Below are positions 16,500 through 27,407 of a stretch of DNA of 64,000 nt, piece by piece (positions within the stretch are counted from its first letter, which is position 1; every line of letters begins with the position of its first letter). The position numbers and the translations under genes are program-made. The DNA lies in assembly GCA_015075185.1 (NCBI GenBank), contig JABTUW010000001.1:2294001-2358000 (forward strand). Direction: 5' to 3'. A model generated the notes under the pieces. That model saw only the letters and a list, made by a program, of their open reading frames with translations. It was not told the origin of the DNA and did not search any database. The DNA comes from Anaerolineales bacterium. Its GTDB lineage: Bacteria > Chloroflexota > Anaerolineae > 4572-78 > J111.

Positions 16500-17936
16500 A
16501 TGGCCGAACGAATAAACAAGTTTTCTTTCATTTCAGTTTTACTGGGGATAATCATTGTCTCCCTGGTTTATGCTGTTGCTCCCTCGTCGGCTGCGCCGCC
16601 AGTGCTCCGTGTTAAAAAAGAAGTTTTGCCCAATCCCCTACCCGCTCCCTTACCTGTAAGGCTTCAAGCTGTGCCAACATCTACCGCAACGCCTCGCGGT
16701 TTCCCCAGTGTAGTGATTGTCAGTCCCAAAAATAACGAAATATTCGAACAGGGTCAGCCCATTACCGTCTCTTCCAGATCGTTTGATCCCCAGGGGATCG
16801 CCAGAGTGGATTTGCTGGCGAACGGTAAAGTAGTCGCCACCCAGTTAAATCCGCAGCCGGAGCCAAACCAGGCCTTGTTGGTGAGCCAGTTTTGGCTGCC
16901 CAATATTCTGGGCAATCAGATTATCCAGGTAGTAGTCTATAATACGGCCGGAGCGGCGGGTAAGTCGGACTTTGCGTTTGTGCAGGTGGTGACCCTCACC
17001 CCCACCGTTATGCCAGAACCAACCCTGACTTCTACCCCTATGCCAACATCTGCTCCGGTGCAGCCCTTTGTGACGGTGACATCCGTCAGCGCGCTGCGAG
17101 TCCGCAATGGGCCGAGTACTCAATACGAGCAGGTGGGCTACCTGTTGCAAGGTCAGTCGGCGGTCGTTACCGGACGGGCTGATGTTGGCCTGGGCACCTG
17201 GTGGCAAATCCGGTTTCCTGGTGCGCCAAATGGCCTGGGTTGGGTTTCGGGCAGCCCCACCTATGCCACCGCTTATAACACGGAGAATGTGCCTGTCGTT
17301 ACCCCTCCACCCTTGCCCACGCCGACCCCCATACCAACTGCCAGTATTGACTTCCGGGTAGATCGCACCGAGGTTCGCCGGGGCGAGTGTGTCACTTTCT
17401 TCTGGAATGTTTTTGGTGTCCGAGCCGTCTATTTTCAAGGAGAGGGAGTTGCTGGCGAAAATCAGTACCGTCGGGAGTGTCCCAGCAACGATAGAACCTA
17501 CAGTCTGCGGGTTGAGCGGATGGACGGTACGGTGGATACCCGCTATATCGGGATTGATGTGCGCGGCGACGGCACTGGCTTCAATACGACGACGATTCGC
17601 CGCGATGCGAAGATAGATTTTGATAACGGGGCGCGGTCATCAGATCGCGATAATGAATTTCGCTGGACTTTTCGCGGCGACCGCCCGGTTTTTGAGAAAG
17701 TTGATGACGACGATGACGACATCAGATTGGTGGCGTTGGATCGGGATGACGTGGATGAATTCGACCGGCTGAGCCAGGACACCTGCCGCTGGTATCTCGA
17801 GCGCGAGAACAAACGCCGCATCACCATTGAGCCTGACTTGATAGTCTGCTTTAGCACCGACAAGGATAGGACGGGTAAATTACGGTTCACGGGCGGCAAC
17901 CCGGAAGAGTTAGTTATGCAGTGGCATGTTTGGTAA
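16500..17936 (+). CDS. Exported protein with Ig-like and bacterial SH3 domains
   Basis: 478 residues. An N-terminal hydrophobic segment ('FSFISVLLGIIIVSLVYAVA') acts as signal peptide or anchor. Residues about 78-165 form a bacterial Ig-like domain ('VVIVSPKNNEIFEQGQPITV', 'GIARVDLLANGKVVATQ'). After a Thr/Pro linker, about 195-265 form an SH3b domain ('SALRVRNGPSTQYEQVGYLL', 'GLGWVSGSPTY'). A second Ig-like stretch ('IDFRVDRTEVRRGECVTFFW') and an Asp-rich C-terminal region (VDDDDDDIR) follow. Likely cell-surface binding. It is followed after 21 bases by the META/LysM gene. Confidence 0.82.
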   Translation: MAERINKFSFISVLLGIIIVSLVYAVAPSSAAPPVLRVKKEVLPNPLPAPLPVRLQAVPTSTATPRGFPSVVIVSPKNNEIFEQGQPITVSSRSFDPQGIARVDLLANGKVVATQLNPQPEPNQALLVSQFWLPNILGNQIIQVVVYNTAGAAGKSDFAFVQVVTLTPTVMPEPTLTSTPMPTSAPVQPFVTVTSVSALRVRNGPSTQYEQVGYLLQGQSAVVTGRADVGLGTWWQIRFPGAPNGLGWVSGSPTYATAYNTENVPVVTPPPLPTPTPIPTASIDFRVDRTEVRRGECVTFFWNVFGVRAVYFQGEGVAGENQYRRECPSNDRTYSLRVERMDGTVDTRYIGIDVRGDGTGFNTTTIRRDAKIDFDNGARSSDRDNEFRWTFRGDRPVFEKVDDDDDDIRLVALDRDDVDEFDRLSQDTCRWYLERENKRRITIEPDLIVCFSTDKDRTGKLRFTGGNPEELVMQWHVW

Positions 17937-17957
17937 CTGATTTCAGGAGATTTCCTA

Positions 17958-19616
17958 ATGCAAAAAAATTTGATGGGGGTTTTAGCTCTACTGCTGGCTC
18001 TGTCTGTCAGTGCTTTCCAAAACGATAATAACCTGATAGGTAGGTGGCACTGGCAGCAAACCCAGGAGAGCAGCGGCGACCTCACCACTCCACTCGACCC
18101 GACCCGGTACACTATCGAATTTATGGCCGATGGCCGTGTCACGGTGCAGTCGGACTGTAACCAGGGCGCGGGTAATTATACGGCGAATGCAAATACTTTG
18201 GACATCGGCGAACTGGTCACAACCAAGATGGCCTGCCCATCCGGCTCGTTAAATATGGAGTTCCTGCGCCAACTCGACGAAGTAAATTCCTTCCTGTTCA
18301 AAGATGGCAACTTGTATCTGGAACTGCCTGTTGATACCGGCTCGATGGAGTTTGTCCGGGCCGATCAGCCCAGCCCTGCTGCCCCAACGGCCAACGGTCA
18401 GGCCTACACGGTCCAGGCCGAAGATTGGTTAAGTAAAATCGCCGAGAAAACATACAACGACCCGCTGGCCTATGCGGCGATTGTGGCAGCAACCAATGAG
18501 CTGGCCGCCCAGGTTAGCACTTTCAAACCTATCACCGATCCCAACGTGGTCGAAGTCGGCCAGCAGCTCTGGCTGCCGGATTCAAAATTTGTCGGTGTGT
18601 ACCGGGCCACTCTGCCCGCTGCCTCCAGCCCCGGCCGGGAGATGAGCCTCACCCTGCGGCTGGATGGGACCGCCGAACTCAGCTCCGACTACCTTAATGG
18701 TGAAGCGCCGATTGTCGAGACCGGCACGTGGCAGGATAATAACGATGGCGCGGCCACCGTCAGCCTGACCGGCCAGGCCGGCGGCGTAGTTTACGAAGCG
18801 CCGGTGGTCATCACTTTCCGGCTTGACGGCAGCATCCTGACCGCCGTGGCCTACGACCAGACATTGTATGGGTCTGAAGGAATAACCCTGGAGCGGCAAA
18901 TCGTTGCTCCCCCTGCCGGTCAAGCAGAGAACGGGGTCGGCATTTACAAAGCACTGCTGCCCGCTGCCTCCAGCCCCGGCATTGACAGCACCCTTTACTT
19001 GAATGTTGACAACACAGTCAGGCTGGTCGAGGACTACCTCAACGGTGAACCAGCCATTGTGGAAGTGGGCAACTGGCGAATAGAAGGTGAGCAGGTGATC
19101 GTGACCATCTCCGGGCAGGAAAACCAGCCCTACGATGCACCCAATACCGTTACCTTCAACTTGACCGGCAATATACTGGCGACGACCCCGGACGAGGACC
19201 TCTATGGCTCGGCCGGGCGACGTTACCTGCGCTTCGAGGCCCTGGCCACCGGCGAGCAGCCCGTACCTTACGATGCCGCCGCAGCCGAGAAGCTAATGAC
19301 CGAAGCGGGTCTGGCCGGGATGTACAAAGGCTTCTCTCCCGCCGCCTCCTGCTGCGGGCTGGATTGGACCTTGTTCCTGAACCCCGACAACAGCGCCAGT
19401 CTCAAAAGCGATTACCTCAACGGTGAAGCGCCCATCCTCGAAAACGGGACCTGGCAGGTGGCCGACAACATACTGACCGTCACGCTGGCCGGCGCTGAAA
19501 AGCCGATGACCTTCCAGGTGGCCGACGGGACCCTGGTTTCCAATGAGTTCTCCATCTTTGGCCAGATGCCGCTCCGCTTGTACCGGTTTGAGATAGCGGC
19601 CCAAAGTCCGAATTAA
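17958..19616 (+). CDS. Exported META / LysM-like / NlpE-like repeat protein
   Basis: 552 residues with a signal peptide ('LMGVLALLLALSVSAFQ'). Residues about 25-135 match the META (HslJ-type) domain, with 'GRVTVQSDCNQGAGNYTANA' and 'MACP'. A LysM-like module follows ('YTVQAEDWLSKIAEKTYNDP ... VGQQLWLPD'). Then come three copies of a unit of about 110 residues: 'GVYRATLPAASSPGREMSLT', 'GIYKALLPAASSPGIDSTLY' and 'GMYKGFSPAASCCGLDWTLF', each continuing to 'DYLNGEAPIVETGTW' or similar. The unit resembles the NlpE N-terminal domain. Only the third copy carries a cysteine pair. Function is probably envelope-associated; start ATG follows CAGGAGA. Confidence 0.8.
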   Translation: MQKNLMGVLALLLALSVSAFQNDNNLIGRWHWQQTQESSGDLTTPLDPTRYTIEFMADGRVTVQSDCNQGAGNYTANANTLDIGELVTTKMACPSGSLNMEFLRQLDEVNSFLFKDGNLYLELPVDTGSMEFVRADQPSPAAPTANGQAYTVQAEDWLSKIAEKTYNDPLAYAAIVAATNELAAQVSTFKPITDPNVVEVGQQLWLPDSKFVGVYRATLPAASSPGREMSLTLRLDGTAELSSDYLNGEAPIVETGTWQDNNDGAATVSLTGQAGGVVYEAPVVITFRLDGSILTAVAYDQTLYGSEGITLERQIVAPPAGQAENGVGIYKALLPAASSPGIDSTLYLNVDNTVRLVEDYLNGEPAIVEVGNWRIEGEQVIVTISGQENQPYDAPNTVTFNLTGNILATTPDEDLYGSAGRRYLRFEALATGEQPVPYDAAAAEKLMTEAGLAGMYKGFSPAASCCGLDWTLFLNPDNSASLKSDYLNGEAPILENGTWQVADNILTVTLAGAEKPMTFQVADGTLVSNEFSIFGQMPLRLYRFEIAAQSPN

Positions 19617-19722
19617 GAGAGAATTCATCTAACGCCCCTCTAACAAAAATCTAGCATAATTCTAATAGCGCTCTCGTACAATATAGGTGTTAAATTGAGT
19701 CAAAGGGAAAGAACAATTTGTA

Positions 19723-19787
19723 AAACATAAAATGTAACGCTCTTTAGCGAGAGCTCCTCGTAAGCGAAGACATTACGTTTTACGTTT
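19723..19787. repeat. Hairpin of the CGTAAAACGTAA type upstream of clpB
   Basis: The 15-base arm at 19723-19737 (AAACATAAAATGTAA) pairs with 19773-19787 (TTACGTTTTACGTTT) with two mismatches. The loop contains a smaller GCTCTTTAGCGAGAGC hairpin. Related sequences occur at 59571-59619 and 60380-60441. Confidence 0.6.
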
Positions 19788-19830
19788 CACGCTTTACTAC
19801 CCCGACTTTTTACACAAGAGGTACGAACTT

Positions 19831-22431
<2,601 letters not shown>

Positions 22432-22452
22432 CTTTTTCCCACAACACATCCA

Positions 22453-22490
22453 GACCCTAAAGGTCTTCGAAACCTTTAGGGTCTTCTTTT
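22453..22490 (+). terminator. Intrinsic terminator of clpB
   Basis: A perfect 12-base stem (GACCCTAAAGGT, 22453-22464, with ACCTTTAGGGTC, 22472-22483), a 7-base loop and a T-rich tail (TTCTTTTT). It lies 22 bases after the clpB stop. The sequence also fits the palindromic repeat family seen at 56166 and 60593. Confidence 0.85.
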
Positions 22491-22690
22491 TATCACTCCT
22501 ATACACCTCGTACTGCCTCCAAATAGCCTATCATAGCTACCGAAAGATAACCCGCTTCTCCCCTCAATTTCGCCCACGTGAGTATGGGCGGCAGTAGCGG
22601 AAACCACTACAATAGAAAGTGAGATGAGGCGTGGCCTAACAAAAGGATCGTGCTGAATCATCAACAACTATATTGTGAAGGAGATAAACA

Positions 22691-23293
22691 ATGCGAACGA
22701 TTGTAGGTTTATTCAGAAATGCAAGCGATGCCGATCTGGCAGTTGACGCGTTGCACAACGCCGGCTTTACCAATGCTGATCTCAGCGTGCTGGCGCGGGA
22801 TGAAGTGATCAGTGATTACGGCACGGGGTACCATTCCACCGAAGACGTTGACGCCGCTGAAGGAGCCGGTGTTGGTGCGGCGGGTGGCGCTGTGGTGGGC
22901 GGTATCACCGGCTTATTGATGGGCCTGGGGGCGCTGGCCATTCCGGGGATTGGTCCGGCCATTGCCGCCGGGACCTTAGCGACGGCTCTTGGTTCAGCCG
23001 CCGCCGGGACAGCCGTTGGCGCCGTGGCCGGTGCAGTGACCGGGGGAGTGGTCGCCGCTTTGGTAGATATGGGCGTGCCAGAGGAAGACGCGCACTTCTA
23101 TGCCGAAGGCGTCAAGCGGGGCGGCGTGCTCGTTACAGTCCAAACCACTGACTCCCAGGCTTCTACCGTCGAAAGTATTATGAACCGCTTTAATGCGGTC
23201 GAGGTAGACCGGCACCGGGAAACCTGGCGCTCCAGCGGCTGGAGTCGCTTTGACGACACGGATTACCCCTCGACCACTTATCCGCACCTGTAG
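22691..23293 (+). CDS. General stress protein, YflT/GSP17M-like with glycine zipper
   Basis: 200 residues. The N-terminal domain ('TIVGLFRNASDADLAVDALH') is the heat-induced stress protein YflT type. The middle is a Gly/Ala-rich glycine-zipper region (about 60-120, 'GAGVGAAGGAVVGGITGLLM') able to form membrane-inserted helices, and a C-terminal domain begins at 'VPEEDAHFYAEGVKRGGVLV'. Members respond to heat, salt or general stress. The ATG follows GAAGGAG. Position after clpB, and ahead of TspO and PRC-barrel genes, suits a stress island. Confidence 0.82.
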   Translation: MRTIVGLFRNASDADLAVDALHNAGFTNADLSVLARDEVISDYGTGYHSTEDVDAAEGAGVGAAGGAVVGGITGLLMGLGALAIPGIGPAIAAGTLATALGSAAAGTAVGAVAGAVTGGVVAALVDMGVPEEDAHFYAEGVKRGGVLVTVQTTDSQASTVESIMNRFNAVEVDRHRETWRSSGWSRFDDTDYPSTTYPHL

Positions 23294-23322
23294 GGGTAGC
23301 GCTTAATAGAGGTAAAATTTTT

Positions 23323-23347
23323 GAAAGGCGCACCCGGTGCGCCTTTC
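23323..23347 (+). terminator. Hairpin terminator after the general stress gene
   Basis: A 25-base near-perfect palindrome: GAAAGGCGCACC, one central base, GGTGCGCCTTTC. It lies 30 bases after the stop; the downstream tail TCGTTCATTT is only moderately T-rich. It may also act on the opposite strand, where it is preceded by an A/T-rich run. Confidence 0.65.
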
Positions 23348-23377
23348 TCGTTCATTTAATAGTAGGATGAAGAAAAA

Positions 23378-23974
23378 GTGGCGCAGCTACAAAATGTAAT
23401 GATAACAAATCTGGTGGAACCTGCCTGGCACAGGGGGGTCGAGGTCAGCCAACAAGCTCGTAAAGCGCTTGCTGGACAGGGGTTAAAGCGATCACAAGAC
23501 TTTCTAAGCCTGGGTGCAGCTTTGCTGCTCCCGCTTTTAGCCGGCGGGCTGGGAGCGGTGGCGACGAATTCGTCGGTTTCTACCTGGTACCGGACTCTCA
23601 GGAAGTCGCCTTGGAACCCACCGGCTTGGGTCTTTGGCCCGGTCTGGACTGTGCTCTACCTGATGATGGGGCTGGCCTCCTGGCTGGTCTGGCAAAAACG
23701 GCCTGCCCACGAGAAAAAGATCAGCGAGGCTCTTAAGTGGTATGGCTTGCAGTTTACCTTAAACTCGCTTTGGTCGCCCATCTTTTTCGGCATGCGCCGG
23801 ATTGGCCTGGCTATGATTGATATTGTCGCCTTGTGGAGTGCGCTTTTAACCTGCCTTGTGAAGTTTGGCCGCGTTCAACCCCTGGCCGGCTGGCTGCTGG
23901 TCCCCTACTTTCTGTGGGTCAGCTTTGCCTCAACCCTCAATGCCGCGATTTGGTGGTTGAATCGTGAACAGTGA
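23378..23974 (+). CDS. TspO/MBR family membrane protein
   Basis: 198 residues with five membrane helices and the tryptophan-rich TspO core: 'WYRTLRKSPWNPPAWVFGPV' followed by 'WTVLYLMMGLASWLVW' and 'LQFTLNSLWSPIFFGMRRIG', ending with 'VSFASTLNAAIWWLN'. The family binds porphyrins and cholesterol-like ligands and affects tetrapyrrole and stress responses. The GTG at 23378 gives about 40 extra N-terminal residues before the first helix; an ATG at 23399 is an alternative. It is followed directly by the PRC-barrel gene. Confidence 0.88.
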   Translation: MAQLQNVMITNLVEPAWHRGVEVSQQARKALAGQGLKRSQDFLSLGAALLLPLLAGGLGAVATNSSVSTWYRTLRKSPWNPPAWVFGPVWTVLYLMMGLASWLVWQKRPAHEKKISEALKWYGLQFTLNSLWSPIFFGMRRIGLAMIDIVALWSALLTCLVKFGRVQPLAGWLLVPYFLWVSFASTLNAAIWWLNREQ

Positions 23975-24000
23975 TAACTGGAAGGAAGGAGTGTGGCGCA

Positions 24001-24726
24001 ATGTTACGCAGTCTTAAAGAATTGAAGGGATATACTATTCTGGCGACCGACGGCGAAATTGGCCGGGTGCATGATTTTTACCTGGATGCCCAGGAATGGG
24101 TCATTCGCTATCTGGTCGTTGATACGGGCGCATGGCTGGTGGGCCGGCGCGTGCTCATCTCGCCGACAGCGCTGCACCAGCCGGACTGGGAACAAAAAAG
24201 GCTGCCGGTATCGCTGACCCAGGCCCAGGTAGAAAACAGCCCCGGCATGGATATGGACAAGCCGGTTTCGCGCCAGCAGGAGAGCGAGCTGCACGCTTAT
24301 TACAACTGGCCGCCCTATTGGGACTCGGCCACGCTTCTGCCGCTGGGCGCGGGCGGTCTGGCCCCGATTGCCCCGCTGCCACCCATTTCGCCCTCAGGCG
24401 CCGAAGCCGAGGTGGTTGAGAAAGCCATGCTTGAAGAAGCGTCAGGCGACCCCCATTTGCACAGCGCCAACGAGGTCATCGGCTATCAAGTGCAGGCGCG
24501 AGATGACGATATCGGCCACGTAGCCGATTTTGTGATTGACGACGAAAGCCTGACCTGGGCCATCCAGTATATGATCGTAGATATAGGCAGTTGGCTGCCC
24601 GGCAAGAAGGTCCGCCTGACTCCGAACTGGGTTAAAACAATCAGTTGGACCGAAAGAACCGTTGAGATGGACTTGCAGCGGGAAACGATTGAAAACAGCC
24701 CGGAGTATGAGGGCGAGTTTCAGTAG
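24001..24726 (+). CDS. PRC-barrel domain protein (two domains)
   Basis: About 241 residues from the ATG at 24001, preceded by AGGAAGGAG; an earlier GTG at 23971 is less likely because it overlaps the tspO end. Two PRC-barrel domains: residues 1-80 ('SLKELKGYTILATDGEIGRV', 'WVIRYLVVDTGAWLVGRRVL') and about 150-240 ('NEVIGYQVQARDDDIGHVAD', 'WAIQYMIVDIGSWLPGKKVR'). The repeat shows internal duplication. The proline-rich linker between them is unusual. PRC barrels occur in RimM, photosynthetic reaction centre H subunits and stress proteins; the partner is unknown. Confidence 0.88.
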   Translation: MLRSLKELKGYTILATDGEIGRVHDFYLDAQEWVIRYLVVDTGAWLVGRRVLISPTALHQPDWEQKRLPVSLTQAQVENSPGMDMDKPVSRQQESELHAYYNWPPYWDSATLLPLGAGGLAPIAPLPPISPSGAEAEVVEKAMLEEASGDPHLHSANEVIGYQVQARDDDIGHVADFVIDDESLTWAIQYMIVDIGSWLPGKKVRLTPNWVKTISWTERTVEMDLQRETIENSPEYEGEFQ

Positions 24727-24735
24727 AATCTGCCT

Positions 24736-26436
24736 TCAAAACTCCCTGATTTCATACGAGCCATTGTTCCACAAAATGACCACTTGCTTGCGCTCGCCAT
24801 CCTGCCAGGCAGCGCCGCCGGAGAATTCCTGAATAACGGCGATAAACCCCGCTTCCTCCGCTGTGGCCCAACCTAGAGCTTCACGCAGGCCGGGCCGCTC
24901 GCGCCAAACCTTGCCAAAACCACGCACGGGCTGGTAAAGGCCGTTAGGCGGGATAATGGCCGGGTCGTCCGAAGGATCGCCATCACGCCAGGTATCGCCG
25001 GTAAAGAACCATGTTCCATCCGGTCCCAGCCCATAAATTAAGTTAACGTCCTGGCGCCAGAGCAGCAGGCCATGCTCAAAAGGCTGGCGGGCGGCAGCAA
25101 TCCCAATCGCCTCCGCCCGAGGACAGCCCAGATTCTTGATGGCGTCGGCGTCCAGCCCCAGAGCCAAGGTAGTAGTGATGGGCAGTGGGCATGCAACAGC
25201 AGTAAGGGTAGGCGTGGGTGTGTCCGGGGTATTAGTGGGGGGATTAGCTACGATTGAGACAGCAGTCGGCGTGTCCGCAGCCGGGCTTGGCTGGATGTCG
25301 GGAGTAGGCGAAGGAAGGACGGTAGGAGAAGAGATCATGGAGGACATCGGGGTTGGAGAAGGTAAGGGGGTGACCGTCGGCGTGGGGGAAGCGGTGGGCG
25401 ACGGGCTGGGGGTGAAGGTCGGCAGCGGCGTAATTCGGATCGGCGGCGAGGGCACAAGAGCCGCTATCGTTCCACCGTTATTGTTCAGGATCACTGAAGT
25501 AAAGGCAAAGGGAATGAGAACGCCCAGTAAGCCCAGGAATCCAATGAGCGTCAGGGCAGGCCATAACCAGCGGGGACGCGACCCCATTACCTGGCCGGCG
25601 GCTGGCACGGCAGTAGTTTGGTCACCGAGCCGGGCCAGGGCTTGAGCCATTGCTGCCCCGCTTTGGAAACGCTGTCTTGGTTCCTTGGCCAAGGCCCGCA
25701 AAATGATCGCTTCCATACCCGGTGATACTTTGGCGATAGAAGAAGGCTCCGGGGGTGGATCGTAAACGTGGGCATGCAGCACCTGCGGCGTTTTGCCCCG
25801 GAAGGGGGTGCGCCCGGTGACCATCTGGTACAGGACGACGCCCAAGCTGTAGAGATCAGCCCGGCCATCCACCGCCTGTCCATTGGCCTGTTCCGGGGCC
25901 ATGTAAGCCGGCGTGCCAACCGTGTGACCGGTTCGAGTCAGGGTCAGGTCGTCCAGGGCCAGGGCCACCCCAAAATCGGTCAGCAGGGCTTGGCCGTCGG
26001 CTGCCAGTAAAATATTGGCGGGCTTGAGATCACGATGGACCACGCCCTGCCGGTGAGCGTAATCCAGGGCATCGGCTATTTGCCAGGCGATGTCGGTGGC
26101 GCTTGCTTCGTCCAAAGCGCCGGACCGGGCTAAATGCTCGGCCAGCGACTCCCCTTCGATCAGGGCCATAGCCATAAAGGCCCGGCCATTGGCCTGACCC
26201 GCTTCCAGCACCCGCACAATGGCCGGGTGGCGCAGGCGAGTTGCGGTCCGGGCTTCGCGCTCAAAACGAGCCAAAATCTCGGCATCGGCGCCCGGCGGTG
26301 GAAAAAGAACCTTCAAGGCTACCATGTCGCCCTGGACATGGCGGGCGCGATAGACAACAGCCATCCCGCCGCTGCCCAAAATCGCCTCAACTTGATACGA
26401 CCCAACGCTTCGGCCCAGCAATTCTTCCGCAATCAC
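24736..26436 (-). CDS. Membrane Ser/Thr protein kinase with extracellular LGFP-like sensor
   Basis: About 566 residues from the GTG at 26436 (a TTG at 26493 would add 19 residues of intergenic-type sequence). The kinase domain contains the G-loop GSGGMAVVY, VALKVL, 'HRDLKPANILL' near residue 131, DFGVAL and 'GTPAYMAPEQ': all catalytic residues are present (PknB type). A membrane helix at about 285-312 ('WPALTLIGFLGLLGVLIPFA') is followed by a long Pro/Ser/Thr linker and a C-terminal exterior domain with two LGFP-like units ('LGCPRAEAIG', 'PVRGFGKVWRERPGLREALG'). No PASTA domains. It is divergent from the FHA regulator gene, its likely substrate. Confidence 0.92.
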   Translation of the reverse strand: MIAEELLGRSVGSYQVEAILGSGGMAVVYRARHVQGDMVALKVLFPPPGADAEILARFEREARTATRLRHPAIVRVLEAGQANGRAFMAMALIEGESLAEHLARSGALDEASATDIAWQIADALDYAHRQGVVHRDLKPANILLAADGQALLTDFGVALALDDLTLTRTGHTVGTPAYMAPEQANGQAVDGRADLYSLGVVLYQMVTGRTPFRGKTPQVLHAHVYDPPPEPSSIAKVSPGMEAIILRALAKEPRQRFQSGAAMAQALARLGDQTTAVPAAGQVMGSRPRWLWPALTLIGFLGLLGVLIPFAFTSVILNNNGGTIAALVPSPPIRITPLPTFTPSPSPTASPTPTVTPLPSPTPMSSMISSPTVLPSPTPDIQPSPAADTPTAVSIVANPPTNTPDTPTPTLTAVACPLPITTTLALGLDADAIKNLGCPRAEAIGIAAARQPFEHGLLLWRQDVNLIYGLGPDGTWFFTGDTWRDGDPSDDPAIIPPNGLYQPVRGFGKVWRERPGLREALGWATAEEAGFIAVIQEFSGGAAWQDGERKQVVILWNNGSYEIREF

Positions 26437-26529
26437 AGCTTGTCCAGGAGATGCAGGTTGTGTATCATGTAGCAAGTAGCAGATAGTAGACAACGATCCT
26501 CATTATCTGATTACCGATTACTGACTACT

Positions 26530-26619
26530 CAATGTCGTTAAGTTAGTGTTTTGGAGTCGAGGCTTTAGCCGAGAATCACTCGCCTAAAGGCTCGACTCCG
26601 TCTTAACTTAATGACATTG
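26530..26619. mobile_element. MITE-like inverted-repeat element with flanking direct repeat
   Basis: A 90-base element whose ends are inverted repeats (CAATGTCGTTAAGTTAG at 26530-26546, CTTAACTTAATGACATTG at 26602-26619) and whose interior holds a second pair (26553-26573 with 26579-26599). The 10-mer ACTGACTACT lies exactly on both sides (26520-26529 and 26620-26629), as expected of a target duplication, although the flanks are a repetitive ACTGACTACT-type tract. It has no coding capacity. It lies between the divergent kinase and FHA genes. A relative lies at 28556-28716. Confidence 0.6.
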
Positions 26620-26677
26620 ACTGACTACTGGCTACTGACTACTATAACCAGTATAACACAGAATCAGGATTTTTAGT

Positions 26678-27301
26678 ATGACCTCTGTTGCTCGATTGGT
26701 GGTGCGGGCCGGAATGGGCCGGGTGGGGCAGGAGATTTTGCTGGCGGACGACGTGACCACGTTGGGCCGGGCCGCCTCTTGCCAGGTGGTCATTGATGAC
26801 GATTTTGCCAGCCGCCGCCACGCCCAGATTGTCCGGCGTGACGAAATTTACTGGCTGCGCGATTTGGACAGCAAAAACGGCACGCTGCTGGACAACGAGC
26901 CGGTAACGGCTGAGACGCCCCTGGCCGACGGCGCGGAAATTCGGATTGGCTCGGTCATCCTGCGCTTTGTGGACCCGGCGGCCACCCGGACCCAGCCCAA
27001 CCTGGCTGCGGTAGAAACATTGCTGCGGGTAGAAGCCAACGCCCGGCAGGTCTGGCTGCATGGCGAAGTCCTGACCCCGCCTTTAACCGCCAAACAGTTT
27101 GATTTACTGCTCTATCTGTACCAGCGGACCGGGGAGGCCGTTAGCAAAGATGAGCTGGCCGCCGCCGTCTGGCCGGAGGATCAGAGCGAGGCCGTGTACG
27201 ATTACCAGGTGGATAAAATGGTCAGCCGGGTCCGCGAGCGCATTGGCAAGGAGTGGATTGAAACCGTCTGGGGTTACGGCTACCGCTTGCGCCGGGAATA
27301 A
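26678..27301 (+). CDS. FHA domain / winged-helix transcriptional regulator
   Basis: 207 residues. Residues about 20-95 form an FHA domain ('TLGRAASCQVVIDDDFASRR', then 'HAQIV' and 'LRDLDSKNGTLLDNEPV'), which binds phosphothreonine. Residues about 115-207 form an OmpR/PhoB-type winged helix ('PLTAKQFDLLLYLYQRTGEA', 'VDKMVSRVRERIG', 'ETVWGYGYRLRRE'). Together these make a DNA-binding protein read out by Thr phosphorylation, not by a receiver domain. The divergent membrane kinase is the obvious writer (inference). The ribosome binding site is weak. Confidence 0.9.
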   Translation: MTSVARLVVRAGMGRVGQEILLADDVTTLGRAASCQVVIDDDFASRRHAQIVRRDEIYWLRDLDSKNGTLLDNEPVTAETPLADGAEIRIGSVILRFVDPAATRTQPNLAAVETLLRVEANARQVWLHGEVLTPPLTAKQFDLLLYLYQRTGEAVSKDELAAAVWPEDQSEAVYDYQVDKMVSRVRERIGKEWIETVWGYGYRLRRE

Positions 27302-27407
27302 ATATAAAAAGGAGTAAGGAGTAGGAGTAGGGACACAGAGCAGGCAGCAATCTCTTCCCCCTATTCCTTACTCCCTACTCCCTACTACCTGTTTGAAGGG
27401 GGAAATT

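Noticed and set aside
19617..19830. CIRCE or HAIR operator upstream of clpB
   Set aside because: Neither the TTAGCACTC-N9-GAGTGCTAA nor the CTTGAGT-N7-ACTCAAG pattern is present.
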